In this document: one piece after another, positions 37,163 to 45,117 of the stretch
Layout: every line of letters begins with the position of its first letter
How positions within the stretch are numbered: the first letter of the stretch is position 1
Source of the DNA: CAZTAO01 sp964611645
Lineage (GTDB): Bacteria > Armatimonadota > UBA5829
Assembly: GCA_964611645.1 (NCBI GenBank)
Contig: CAZTAO010000019.1
Location: forward strand, 12,385-76,384
DNA length: 64,000 nucleotides
Direction of reading: 5' to 3'
Translations under genes and position numbers: made by a program
The notes under the pieces: generated by a model
Told to the model about the DNA's origin: nothing
Database searches by the model: none
The model's input: the letters and a program-made list of their open reading frames with translations, nothing else

Positions 37163-38455
37163 TTGAGTTCGCGAGATCAGCAGGATATCTACAACAGCCT
37201 CTTGAGCCAGATCCGGCATATACCGGTGGTGGATACCCACGAACACCTGATGACCGAGGCGGACTTCAATTCTCTGAAGCTCGACTTCGGCTACATCATG
37301 GCCTACACGGGGCTGGACCTAGGTGGCGCCGGGCTCTATGCGGGGCCGTGGGGTCTGTCCCAGCACGTTGCCTACACGGACGTCAGCCCTCAGGAGAAGT
37401 GGCAGAGGATGGCGCCATACTGGCCCAAGGCGAGGGAGGCTCGTTACGCTCAATGCACCCGCCGCGCCCTGAAGCGGTTCTTCGACGTTGACGATCTCAA
37501 CGAAGAAACTGCGGTCGAGGTCTCAAGCCGAATCAGCGAATACCAGTACCCCGGAGTCTACAAGAAGATTCTACAGGAGGAGTATGGGATTCGGGTGTGC
37601 CTGAAGATAGGCAACAGTTATGTGGAGCCGGAGTATTTCGCGCCGGTCCTGTACATCTGCCCGATGGCTGGGCCGGTAACCCGCGCGGAGATGGAGCTGT
37701 CTTGCCCGGATGGCGCTCCGCTGACTGCGGCGCAATACATCGAGAGTCTCGGCCCGATGCTGGATGAGGCGAAGTCAAAGGGGGCGGTTTGCATAAAGAT
37801 CGGCTGGACTGCCCGCCGCCGCCCTATCAACTTCATTGCCCATCAACAGGCGGACGTGGAACGGTCCTACCAGTTCCTGCTCAACAGCAAGCACTGCAGT
37901 TGGGATGAACCTGGAGTAATGGACAACCTCCGGCCATTCCACGACACTTGTTACAGGTTCTGCTTTGACTGGGCCGGGAAGAATGGGCTGCCTGTGCAGG
38001 TTCACAGCGGGATGGAGTTCGACCAGCCCTGGGACGGTCGCCCCACAGCGTTCCTGCCCAGCTTGTGCGATTTCCGCGATACCCAATTCGCCATACTCCA
38101 CGGTTCATACCCGTACATGGACGAACTCACCGGCCTGGCGCGCGGGTTCCACAACGTCACCATAGATATGGCGTGGCTTGCGCTGGTGTCCGGCCCGGCG
38201 ACGGACATGTGGCTCTCGGAATGGCTGGACACGCTGCCATCCAACAAGCTGATGGCCTTCGGCGGAGACTGCCTCACATTCTTCGAGGTCTGCGCGCATC
38301 TGGAGATGGCCCAGGAGATGGTAGCCAAGGCCCTGTCCCGTCGGGTCGCCGACGGCAAATGCACCGAAGAAGCCGCCCTGACCCGAGCCAAACAACTCTT
38401 CCACGACAACCCCTGGGAGTTCTACGGGCTGCAGGAGCGGTGGAAAACTGTCTGA
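37163..38455 (+). CDS. Amidohydrolase family protein, longer form
   Basis: 430-residue protein. The N-terminal VVDTHEHLMTEADFNSL carries the HxH metal motif; NGLPVQVHSGMEFDQPWDGR, YPYMDELTGLARGFHNVTID and KLMAFGGDCLTFFEVCAHLE provide the later histidine and aspartate positions. It belongs with uronate isomerase-like and Amidohydro_2 proteins, but I cannot fix the substrate. I chose TTG at 37163, placed 6 bases after GGGGTGA and just behind the upstream stop; the longer open frame overlaps the previous gene. Its end forms one arm of a long hairpin shared with the convergent DUF4091 gene. Confidence 0.8.
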   Translation: MSSRDQQDIYNSLLSQIRHIPVVDTHEHLMTEADFNSLKLDFGYIMAYTGLDLGGAGLYAGPWGLSQHVAYTDVSPQEKWQRMAPYWPKAREARYAQCTRRALKRFFDVDDLNEETAVEVSSRISEYQYPGVYKKILQEEYGIRVCLKIGNSYVEPEYFAPVLYICPMAGPVTRAEMELSCPDGAPLTAAQYIESLGPMLDEAKSKGAVCIKIGWTARRRPINFIAHQQADVERSYQFLLNSKHCSWDEPGVMDNLRPFHDTCYRFCFDWAGKNGLPVQVHSGMEFDQPWDGRPTAFLPSLCDFRDTQFAILHGSYPYMDELTGLARGFHNVTIDMAWLALVSGPATDMWLSEWLDTLPSNKLMAFGGDCLTFFEVCAHLEMAQEMVAKALSRRVADGKCTEEAALTRAKQLFHDNPWEFYGLQERWKTV

Positions 38456-38551
38456 ACACGATTAGGCAGATTCAAGGATGGACAGGATTAGGTAACGGTT
38501 GCCCAACTGCCCCAATCCTGCCCATCCCTCAATCATTCAAATCGTGTTCAG
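38452..38551. terminator. Long hairpin spanning two convergent stops, possible bidirectional terminator
   Basis: Perfect outer arms CTGAACACGATT (38452-38463) and AATCGTGTTCAG (38540-38551), with inner arms GGATGGACAGGATT (38476-38489) and AATCCTGCCCATCC (38514-38527, one mismatch). The outer arms include the last codons of both convergent genes. It could also be a dispersed palindromic repeat. Confidence 0.6.
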
Positions 38552-40389
38552 AATGTGATCTTCCTCAGCCTCTCAATCATCTTCGCAATCTTCCCTCTAT
38601 GCTCCATCATCGGCCTTGGGTCGGTTGTGAACTTGACGGTGTTTTCGGAGATGTTGGTCGGAACCACCAGCAGCCCTTCCGCTTCGACCACTACGGCGGC
38701 ATCGGCTTTGCCACGAACCCGGTCTACCTGCTGCTTGAGCATGTAGAAGTATTCGTAGTCCTCCATACCGTCCCGCAGGTTTTCCCAGCGGACAGAGGAG
38801 ATTGCCGAAGCAAAGATCGGGTCGTGCGGTTTGTTGGGGTCCACTCTTGGCGGGTAGAGGTATCGGCCATCGCCGTTGCCCCAGGACTGCTTCTTGCCGA
38901 TAGGCGTCCCGTAGCCTTCAACATAGCTCGCGGGATCGGCCCACGGGTCTTGCAGGGAGTCCGGGAAGGCATTTGCGCTTGTCCACCAGTTGGTGCTCCA
39001 GATGAGTATTCCCTGGACACCATACTGCCACGACTGCCACGGCCACAGCCTCATTTCAGTCGCCGGATGCTCGATGAACTCACTGATATACGGAGCCTGA
39101 GGCGCGCAGCAAATATACCACCAAACCTCCTCGCCCGCTGCCTTCCGCTCGGCTACTTTCTCGGGTGTCCATTCCGGTGACAGCGCGCACCACAGGTCCA
39201 CCTTGCCCATCAGGTCCGGCGAAGGCTGCTTTGTGAGCATTCTCTTGAGCTTGGGCGCATACTTCTTGATACGGTCCATCACCTCGGCGACAAACGGATA
39301 GTCTTTCGTATCAGGCTCATCAAACCAGTAGATATATGCCTTGTCGATCCAGCCTTTCGTTACAAGGTGATTCTGAATCTGCCCGAAGTAGTCGGCCACC
39401 AGCCGTTCATACTCTGGGCTGCCGGCGGAGTATTCCCCGATCTTGCCGATCCTGCGTTCATAGAATGTGCCGCCGCCGAGCGCCTCCAGAGGCAGCACAA
39501 ACGCGTTGAAATGGTACTTGTCCATGTAGGTCTTCGCGGCCTTGTCGAAAGCGCGGAAGTCCACCTTCACCTTCTGCTGGTCGCCCTTTCCCACAACGCT
39601 CACCTTGATCGGGGCGTACTCGTAGAAAGAGTAAGGCGCTATCCGGTGCTCGCCGAATGACTTCATATACTCGGCGAAGACCTTCTCCTTATCGGCCTGT
39701 GTCTTGACGTGGTGATACTTCTCCATATTGGCCGGGTAGAACCCAAACCCGCTTCTCAGGTGGCTCTCACGCGGGAGGGTGAAATCGAAGACTGTAACCG
39801 TCAGCGGCGCGGACAACGTCCCCTTATCGGTCACGATCTCAATCTTGCCGCTGTAATCCCCCGCCGCGATGCGCTCGGGGACTCTCACCAGCACCCAGAT
39901 CGACTGGCTTCGTCCCGCAGGGACCACGAGGGGCGTCTTAAGCGGGGGCAGGGGATCGGGGTATTCGCCGGCGTGGCCAAGATAATCTGTTGGGTTCACT
40001 ATATTGACCGTGGCAACCTCAAAGAGCAAAATGGCCGACGCCGGAATCCGGCTTCGCTTTCCCCGCAAGTCGGACACGACAACCTTGTTGATGGACAGGC
40101 CCGCGGATTTCGCCGCCAGCACTATCTGCACTGGCTCGAACTCGCCTCGCGCGGCCTCCAGAGCGATTGTGGGCCGGGAGTTGTCTGCCGGGGTCCCGCC
40201 GATGGGGTCTACTTTCCAGGCGCTTTCGCACCACCAGGCGGAAGCGCCGGTAAGGTCACCATTCAGGGTATAGCCGTATCCGATACTGTTCGGCGGCTTG
40301 GGCTGCTCTTGAGCGTGAAGCATGACTGTCCCTCCAAGAAGCGAGAAACCAATGGCGAGCAGGGCAAGCGGAATTGCGCGGAACTTCAT
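38548..40389 (-). CDS. Secreted DUF4091 (GH123-like) putative glycoside hydrolase
   Basis: 613 residues with a signal peptide (AIPLALLAIGFSLLGGTVML, cleavage near HAQ). A beta-sandwich N-domain (about 30-235) contains ALEAARGEFEPVQIVLAAK and VVPAGRSQSIWVLVRVPE. A TIM-barrel-like domain follows with YIYWFDEPDTKDYPFV, where the DE pair is the probable catalytic site. A C-terminal DUF4091 region with LWPWQSWQYGVQGILIWSTN completes it. Members related to GH123 cleave beta-GalNAc, but the specificity here is unproven. The ATG at 40389 gives a clean signal peptide; AAAGGACC lies upstream. Divergent from the first FadR-type regulator. Confidence 0.85.
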   Translation of the reverse strand: MKFRAIPLALLAIGFSLLGGTVMLHAQEQPKPPNSIGYGYTLNGDLTGASAWWCESAWKVDPIGGTPADNSRPTIALEAARGEFEPVQIVLAAKSAGLSINKVVVSDLRGKRSRIPASAILLFEVATVNIVNPTDYLGHAGEYPDPLPPLKTPLVVPAGRSQSIWVLVRVPERIAAGDYSGKIEIVTDKGTLSAPLTVTVFDFTLPRESHLRSGFGFYPANMEKYHHVKTQADKEKVFAEYMKSFGEHRIAPYSFYEYAPIKVSVVGKGDQQKVKVDFRAFDKAAKTYMDKYHFNAFVLPLEALGGGTFYERRIGKIGEYSAGSPEYERLVADYFGQIQNHLVTKGWIDKAYIYWFDEPDTKDYPFVAEVMDRIKKYAPKLKRMLTKQPSPDLMGKVDLWCALSPEWTPEKVAERKAAGEEVWWYICCAPQAPYISEFIEHPATEMRLWPWQSWQYGVQGILIWSTNWWTSANAFPDSLQDPWADPASYVEGYGTPIGKKQSWGNGDGRYLYPPRVDPNKPHDPIFASAISSVRWENLRDGMEDYEYFYMLKQQVDRVRGKADAAVVVEAEGLLVVPTNISENTVKFTTDPRPMMEHRGKIAKMIERLRKITF

Positions 40390-40528
40390 GTAGTAGGTCC
40401 TTTCAGGTCGGCAGGCAGCTATGCATGCCAGGTGGATTGACGTGCACGAGGGAACATCCAAGCAGGATTGCTCAGTCATTATACATGATACTAGACCCAA
40501 AAAACCGCAAAAAGTTACAGCCAATGTA

Positions 40529-40557
40529 TTGACTTCTGTCTTGCACGGTGATATGCT
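40529..40557 (+). promoter_or_regulatory. Promoter of FadR-type regulator 1
   Basis: TTGACT and TATGCT with a 17-base spacer. The expected transcription start lies at the edge of the operator that follows. Confidence 0.7.
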
Positions 40558-40563
40558 CAAATT

Positions 40564-40585
40564 GGTGGTCGATGGTCAGACCACC
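40564..40585 (+). promoter_or_regulatory. TGGTNNNACCA operator upstream of regulator 1
   Basis: Core TGGTCAGACCA at 40573-40583 inside a wider inverted repeat GGTGGTC/GACCACC. The core equals the known site type of FadR/PdhR/LldR regulators (TGGTNNNACCA). Its position just downstream of the -10 box suggests autorepression. Confidence 0.75.
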
Positions 40586-40683
40586 TAACCGCTGCAACGA
40601 CGCTGCGACAATGAAGTCTAGCGCATCCGTCGGCGTCAAGTCAACGGCTTGATCGCTGAGGAGCACGAGGTAGTAAACCGAGT

Positions 40684-41406
40684 ATGGCAGACGCAGTTGT
40701 CGCGATGGAGCCGGTTGTTCGCTCAAACCTGACCTCCCAGGTCATTGAGAGTGTCAAGGCATACATAACGGCCAATGATCTCGCTCCGGGAGCCAGGCTT
40801 CCTGGCGAGCGGGACTTGGCTGCGACTCTAGGCGTAAGCCGCACCGTGGCCCGCGAAGCCCTTAAGGCATTGGAGGCTGTCGGTATCTTGCGGATCAGCG
40901 CCGGCAACGGCATATATGTCGCCGAACACGTCTTCCCCGCACTTGTCGATCACATCTCTTTCGCCCTCTTGCGCTCTCCCCAGGAGTTCCGGCATCTGCT
41001 CCGCACCAGGATGGCCATAGAAGTTGGCGCGCTTGAAGAGGTGCTGGAGAACATCGATGAGGGCGACTTGGAGGCTTTGGAACTGGCTTGCGCAAAGCTG
41101 GAGTCCGCCGAGTCTGCCGGCGAGTATGTCGCTGCGGAGATGGAGTTTCATGGCGGTATCATAGCTGCCACCCGCAATCCGCTTCTTGTGAGCCTTTCCT
41201 CCTTACTGAGGGAGTTCTTCCTCAGCGTTGTGCCCATTGTGAATATTGACCGCATCCGGCAGGATGCAGTGATAGACGCCAATCGACATCGGGATATACT
41301 CGATGCGCTTCGGAGACGGGATATTCCGCTCGCCCGGAGCATAATAAGTGACCATATTCAGCACCAGGATGGTCCGTTGGAGGAGGTGGTAGCATCGGCG
41401 ATGTAG
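40684..41406 (+). CDS. FadR-subfamily GntR transcriptional regulator 1
   Basis: 240 residues. The winged helix-turn-helix lies at about 10-75, with PGARLPGERDLAATLGVSRT, VAREALKALEAVGIL and the wing GNGIYV. The C-terminal FCD ligand domain has the histidine/aspartate pattern EMEFHGGIIAATRNPLL, then NRHRDILDALRRRDI and the final SDHI. FCD domains usually bind carboxylic acids or sugar acids, often with a metal. It is about half identical to regulator 2 at 43332. Its operator sits at its own promoter, so autoregulation is likely. The pseudopilin gene follows 74 bases downstream. Confidence 0.93.
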   Translation: MADAVVAMEPVVRSNLTSQVIESVKAYITANDLAPGARLPGERDLAATLGVSRTVAREALKALEAVGILRISAGNGIYVAEHVFPALVDHISFALLRSPQEFRHLLRTRMAIEVGALEEVLENIDEGDLEALELACAKLESAESAGEYVAAEMEFHGGIIAATRNPLLVSLSSLLREFFLSVVPIVNIDRIRQDAVIDANRHRDILDALRRRDIPLARSIISDHIQHQDGPLEEVVASAM

Positions 41407-41480
41407 CCGGACTAGTAGATTGAGTGTGATGTATATATCCAGCAAGAATAGTTGACCCAAGAACAAGGAGAGATGTTAAG

Positions 41481-42134
41481 ATGAAACGGAAAGGTTTTAC
41501 CCTTATCGAACTGCTGGTAGTCATAGCTATCATAGCTATACTGGCAGCCATACTGTTCCCTGTCTTCGCAAAGGCAAGGGAGAAGGCCCGACAGGCCTCT
41601 TGCACAAGCAACTTCAAGCAGGTCGGCCTCGCGTCTCTGCAGTATGTACAGGACTATGATGAGACATACCCCATGGCGGGCTGCTGCCTGAACGGTGGCG
41701 TTCCGCCTGCTCCCTACGGGCAGTTGTACGGCCTGGCGCCATACATGAAGAGTAGTCAGACTCTCATCTGCCCGAGTACCAAGTCAATCACGGGCATAAT
41801 GCACAACTGGACCGCTGCCTATCAAGATCGCGTCTGGGGGTGTACCCGAGCCGCGTTCGCTACTCCTGGCGCCCGGTTGTCGTATTTTAAGAATGTTGCC
41901 TCCGTTATCAGCTTGATAGACATGCTTTATCCCGCTGGCAGGTTAACAAATACCAACATCGGTTTCTACAAGGCCGAGGCCTATAGCAATGGTGGGCCTC
42001 ACGGTGAGGGCGGAAACATCGGTTTCGCGGACGGACACGTCAAGTGGTACAACTACTCCAGCATGCCGGCGGCGGCCTGGGCGAGCACTTGGCCGGAACA
42101 GCAGATCAGTTGCAGCGTGGATTACCAGCCGTAG
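41481..42134 (+). CDS. Prepilin-like protein with N-terminal methylation motif and ADGHVKW tail, 1
   Basis: 217-residue exported pseudopilin-like protein. KRKGFTLIELLVVIAIIAIL is the type IV prepilin/GspG cleavage and assembly helix (cut expected between G and F). FPVFAKAREKARQASCTSN and YVQDYDETYP follow. Near the C-terminus NIGFADGHVKWYNYS is the H-X9-DG type motif of DUF1559-like proteins, typical of Armatimonadota and Planctomycetes. AAGGAG lies 10 bases before the ATG. Probably expressed with regulator 1 or from its own promoter. Paralogues at 42368 and 44128. Confidence 0.92.
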   Translation: MKRKGFTLIELLVVIAIIAILAAILFPVFAKAREKARQASCTSNFKQVGLASLQYVQDYDETYPMAGCCLNGGVPPAPYGQLYGLAPYMKSSQTLICPSTKSITGIMHNWTAAYQDRVWGCTRAAFATPGARLSYFKNVASVISLIDMLYPAGRLTNTNIGFYKAEAYSNGGPHGEGGNIGFADGHVKWYNYSSMPAAAWASTWPEQQISCSVDYQP

Positions 42135-42171
42135 ATATGCGCTCTTGGCGCGAACAGGCTGTCTGTCTTGC

Positions 42172-42203
42172 CTCCTCCTCTTCGTGGAAACGGAGAGGAG
42201 GAG
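42172..42203 (+). terminator. Hairpin after prepilin-like gene 1
   Basis: CTCCTCCTCT and AGAGGAGGAG form a 10-bp stem, with a short inner CGT/ACG pairing in the loop, 40 bases after the stop. The following sequence is only mildly T-rich. Confidence 0.5.
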
Positions 42204-42367
42204 TTGGGCGTTCTCTGTTGGCAGTGGCTACGTGCGTTGCCGGAGCCGACTATGTGGTCGAATGCAGTTATCTGAAAGGGGGGTGTGCTTACTGATTCTG
42301 AGAGTGGTCGGTAGTCTTAGGGAGTCTCCGTGATTCGTAATACACATAAAAAAGGAGAAATGCTGAA

Positions 42368-43087
42368 ATGAATCGGAAAGGTTTTACCCTAATCGAACTG
42401 CTGGTAGTCATAGCGATTATCGCTATACTAGCAGCCATCCTTTTCCCTGTATTTGCCAAGGCCCGCGAGAAGGCACGGCAGACAGCATGTCTGAGCAACT
42501 GCAAGCAGATTGGCCTGGCCTTTATGCAGTATGTTCAGGACTACGACGAAACATACCCGGCTACCACGAGTTGGCCTTGCCCGGTGTGGGCGTATCTGCC
42601 TGCCGGAACTCCGGCTCCCAGCGTCTTGAACCCATACATCAAGAGCATGGACTTCTGGCTTTGCCCCAGTCGGGACAAGAATGACACATGGCCCGGGGCT
42701 GCGGGCATCCCTGCCACCTATGCCTACAATGCAACCCTGGGTGGCGGTGTTCAGTTTGGCACGGCGGCTCCGTGGTGGATACTGCCCAACGCTCCTATGA
42801 CCTTGGCGAATGTGAAGATGCCTGCATCTACAGTGCTTCAGGGCGAGTGCGTGGGCAGCAGTTCCTGCTTCCTGCCCCCGAGCGGCGCTGGCGGGAATGC
42901 TCTGACCAATAGCTGGTTCCAGTATAACCCCGCGATGTCCGGCTTTGGCGACACCGTAGGGCCACACTTCCGGCACAACGAGGGAATGAATCTTACGCTG
43001 GCTGACGGCCACGCGAAGTGGTTCATCAGGTCCAACGCCGACCTGTCCAACCCGGATGACAGAATGTGGAGTGGTAACGGGTTCTGA
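42368..43087 (+). CDS. Prepilin-like protein with ADGHAKW tail, 2
   Basis: 239 residues, with the same plan as paralogue 1. The methylation helix NRKGFTLIELLVVIAIIAIL is at the N-terminus, then FPVFAKAREKARQTACLSNC and YVQDYDETYPA. The variable middle contains MTLANVKMPASTVLQGEC, and the C-terminal motif is NLTLADGHAKWFI. AAGGAG precedes the start by about 10 bases in a leader nearly identical to the other two pilin genes. A strong hairpin follows the stop. Confidence 0.92.
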   Translation: MNRKGFTLIELLVVIAIIAILAAILFPVFAKAREKARQTACLSNCKQIGLAFMQYVQDYDETYPATTSWPCPVWAYLPAGTPAPSVLNPYIKSMDFWLCPSRDKNDTWPGAAGIPATYAYNATLGGGVQFGTAAPWWILPNAPMTLANVKMPASTVLQGECVGSSSCFLPPSGAGGNALTNSWFQYNPAMSGFGDTVGPHFRHNEGMNLTLADGHAKWFIRSNADLSNPDDRMWSGNGF

Positions 43088-43119
43088 GTTGTTTCTTCCC
43101 AGTCTGGAATGCTACAAAC

Positions 43120-43147
43120 AATGGCCGCCCCATCCGGGGCGGCCATT
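43120..43147 (+). terminator. Perfect 12-bp tetraloop hairpin after prepilin-like gene 2
   Basis: AATGGCCGCCCC and GGGGCGGCCATT around ATCC. It separates prepilin-like gene 2 from the promoter of regulator 2. No T-run follows. Confidence 0.6.
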
Positions 43148-43180
43148 CTGCAATGGTAGAAAATAGTTTGTCTTGAGGTA

Positions 43181-43209
43181 TTGACAAATGATATTGGGTG
43201 AGGTAAATT
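43181..43209 (+). promoter_or_regulatory. Promoter of FadR-type regulator 2
   Basis: Perfect TTGACA and TAAATT with a 17-base spacer, the same architecture and operator distance as the regulator 1 promoter. Confidence 0.7.
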
Positions 43210-43220
43210 GTATGCGTTAA

Positions 43221-43241
43221 GTGGTACGACCACCGTACCAC
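43221..43241 (+). promoter_or_regulatory. TGGTNNNACCA operator upstream of regulator 2
   Basis: Perfect 8-bp inverted repeat GTGGTACG/CGTACCAC around ACCAC, containing the FadR-type core TGGTACGACCA at 43222-43232. It lies about 12 bases past the -10 box, which fits autorepression. Confidence 0.78.
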
Positions 43242-43331
43242 CAGAACACCCAGCCACTCAATCAGGCTGGGGTATCTCAGTGTCGAGCGTGAAATCCCGG
43301 AATCGCTCGCCTGTTGGGTAGAGCCTTCAAC

Positions 43332-44066
43332 ATGACCACCGAAGCTATAGGTCTGGAGCCTGTTGTCAGGACCAACCTGACAACGCAGGTAGTCGACAGC
43401 ATCAAGGGCTATATCACTGCCAACGATCTTGCGCCTGGGTCGAAGCTCCCGGGTGAGCGAGAGCTGGCGCGCACTCTGGGTGTGAGTCGCGCTGTTACGC
43501 GCGAGGCTCTGAAAACCCTGGAAGCGGTTGGGATAGTTGAGATAAGCGCTGGTAACGGTGTATACGTGTCCGATAGAGTAGGCCCAGCCCTCTTTAACCA
43601 CATTTCCTTCGCCCTCATGAGGTTTCCGCAGGAGTTTCGCCATCTGGCTATGACCAGATTGGCCATCGAGGTCGGCGCTTTGGGAGAGGTGCTGGCCAAT
43701 ATCAATGACACCGATTTCAGCAAGCTGGAGAACACTTGCCGCAGGCTGGAGTGCGCGCGGTGCGCCGACGAGTATATCGCCGCTGAAATGGAGTTTCACG
43801 GTGGGCTCATAGCTGCGTCTCGTAACCCGTTGCTGATAGAGCTGTGCGCGTTGCTTCGCGAGTTCTTTCTTGACGAGGCCGACATGGTCAATGTGAGCAG
43901 GATTCCCGAGGATGTGGTGATCGATGCCAACAGTCACAGGGAGATATTGGATGCCCTCCGCGTGCGGGACCTCTCCCTCGCGCGGAGCAGATTGTGCCAC
44001 CACATAGAGATAGGGAATGACGAAGTGCTTCAAAACCAGGAGGTGATGAATCTGATAATGGCGTAG
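43332..44066 (+). CDS. FadR-subfamily GntR transcriptional regulator 2
   Basis: 244 residues, closely related to regulator 1 over the full length. DNA-binding region PGSKLPGERELARTLGVSRA, VTREALKTLEAVGIV and wing GNGVYV; FCD domain with EMEFHGGLIAASRNPLL and NSHREILDALRVRDL. The ATG at 43332 gives an N-terminus that aligns residue for residue with regulator 1 (MTTEAIGLEPVVR against MADAVVAMEPVVR); an in-frame TTG at 43314 is the alternative. Pseudopilin gene 3 follows 61 bases downstream, repeating the regulator-pilin order of the first unit. Confidence 0.93.
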   Translation: MTTEAIGLEPVVRTNLTTQVVDSIKGYITANDLAPGSKLPGERELARTLGVSRAVTREALKTLEAVGIVEISAGNGVYVSDRVGPALFNHISFALMRFPQEFRHLAMTRLAIEVGALGEVLANINDTDFSKLENTCRRLECARCADEYIAAEMEFHGGLIAASRNPLLIELCALLREFFLDEADMVNVSRIPEDVVIDANSHREILDALRVRDLSLARSRLCHHIEIGNDEVLQNQEVMNLIMA

Positions 44067-44127
44067 CCCGTAGTGCAGTTAGGTCTTTGTATCGTACGTA
44101 ACGACAAAAACAAGGAGAGATACTGAG

Positions 44128-44832
44128 ATGAAGCGGAAAGGTTTTACCCTGATCGAACTGCTGGTAGTCATAGCAATTATAGCTATACTGGCGGCCATAC
44201 TCTTCCCCGTGTTTGCCAAAGCCCGTGAAAAGGCACGGCAGGCTACATGTCTGAGCAATCAGAAGCAAATTGGTCTTGCGGCCATGCAATACGTGCAGGA
44301 CTACGACGAGACATATCCTACCTCATGGTTACAGGGCCCTGGTGGTACTTACGGCCCAACATATATGGGCTGCCTTGAGCCCTACATCAAATCCTTGGAT
44401 GTATGGAGTTGCCCAAGCCAGCCCAAGCCGGGATGGGCTCTGTTTACCACCAGCCCTCCGCCCGGTGTTACCGTCCGTGTGCCGAAATGCTATATGGGCA
44501 ACTGGAGAGTAGTCACGTGGTTCGGTACTCCTGCCACTCTCGCCAGTATCAAGAGCCCCTCCGCCACTATGATGCTGTTCGATGCGTATGACAAATGGGC
44601 TGAGACGCAGATGATCGTGGTATTGAATGGTGAAAACTACCTATACCTGTCCGGCGGCTCATCCAGAACCGACCTTGTGTGGCCCGACGGGACACCATCA
44701 GCACGTACCCACAGTGATGGCACCAACCTGATCTATGCTGACGGCCACGTAAAGTGGATGAAAGAGACTACTTTTTACAACGAAGCTGTGGCGGATCGGG
44801 CGGGAAGCCCCTCCATCTGGAATCCGCTCTAG
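44128..44832 (+). CDS. Prepilin-like protein with ADGHVKW tail, 3
   Basis: 234 residues. KRKGFTLIELLVVIAIIAIL begins the protein, then FPVFAKAREKARQATCLSNQ and YVQDYDETYPT. The middle region resembles paralogue 2 in having TLASIKSPSATMMLFD, and the C-terminal motif is NLIYADGHVKWMKE. AAGGAG is 10 bases before the ATG. It lies directly ahead of a pilin-tail remnant and the Asp-box gene array, so its product may be displayed or secreted together with those proteins. Confidence 0.92.
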   Translation: MKRKGFTLIELLVVIAIIAILAAILFPVFAKAREKARQATCLSNQKQIGLAAMQYVQDYDETYPTSWLQGPGGTYGPTYMGCLEPYIKSLDVWSCPSQPKPGWALFTTSPPPGVTVRVPKCYMGNWRVVTWFGTPATLASIKSPSATMMLFDAYDKWAETQMIVVLNGENYLYLSGGSSRTDLVWPDGTPSARTHSDGTNLIYADGHVKWMKETTFYNEAVADRAGSPSIWNPL

Positions 44833-44891
44833 TAAAGTCTCATTGGCCTGCTGAGGTTGTGCCTATGTCGCTACTGTCCTGCGACCGTGCC

Positions 44892-44914
44892 CCAGCCAGT
44901 CCGGTAACGGCTGG
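44892..44914 (+). terminator. Short hairpin after prepilin-like gene 3
   Basis: CCAGCC and GGCTGG form a 6-bp stem with an 11-base loop, followed by TTGTCC. Weak candidate. Confidence 0.35.
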
Positions 44915-44940
44915 TTGTCCATTAGCTTGGTGTGAATTGC

Positions 44941-45018
44941 CAGTTTGCTGACGGACACGTAAAATGGTACAGGGAATCAGCGATGAACTCGACTATGTGG
45001 GATTTGGACACACCCTAG
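44941..45018 (+). pseudogene. Remnant of a fourth prepilin-like gene (C-terminal tail only)
   Basis: The frame QFADGHVKWYRESAMNSTMW ending at a TAG reproduces the C-terminal H-X9-DG tail of the three intact paralogues. There is no start codon, N-terminal helix or body. The rest was lost, or this is the leftover of a recombination between pilin genes. Confidence 0.7.
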
Positions 45019-45117
45019 TCGTCGAGTACGCGAGTTGGTCTAGTTATTCGACTGCCGTGCGGACGCTGGATGCCAGCATATCTCCGCGCGGCAGTCACTA
45101 TTCTGGAGGGCATTGAT

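Noticed and set aside
41473..41484. Three-codon mini frame overlapping the pilin start (ATG-TTA-AGA-TGA)
   Set aside because: It would lie only 2 bases from the Shine-Dalgarno, and the equivalent position in pilin gene 3 is ATA, so it is probably incidental to a conserved leader.
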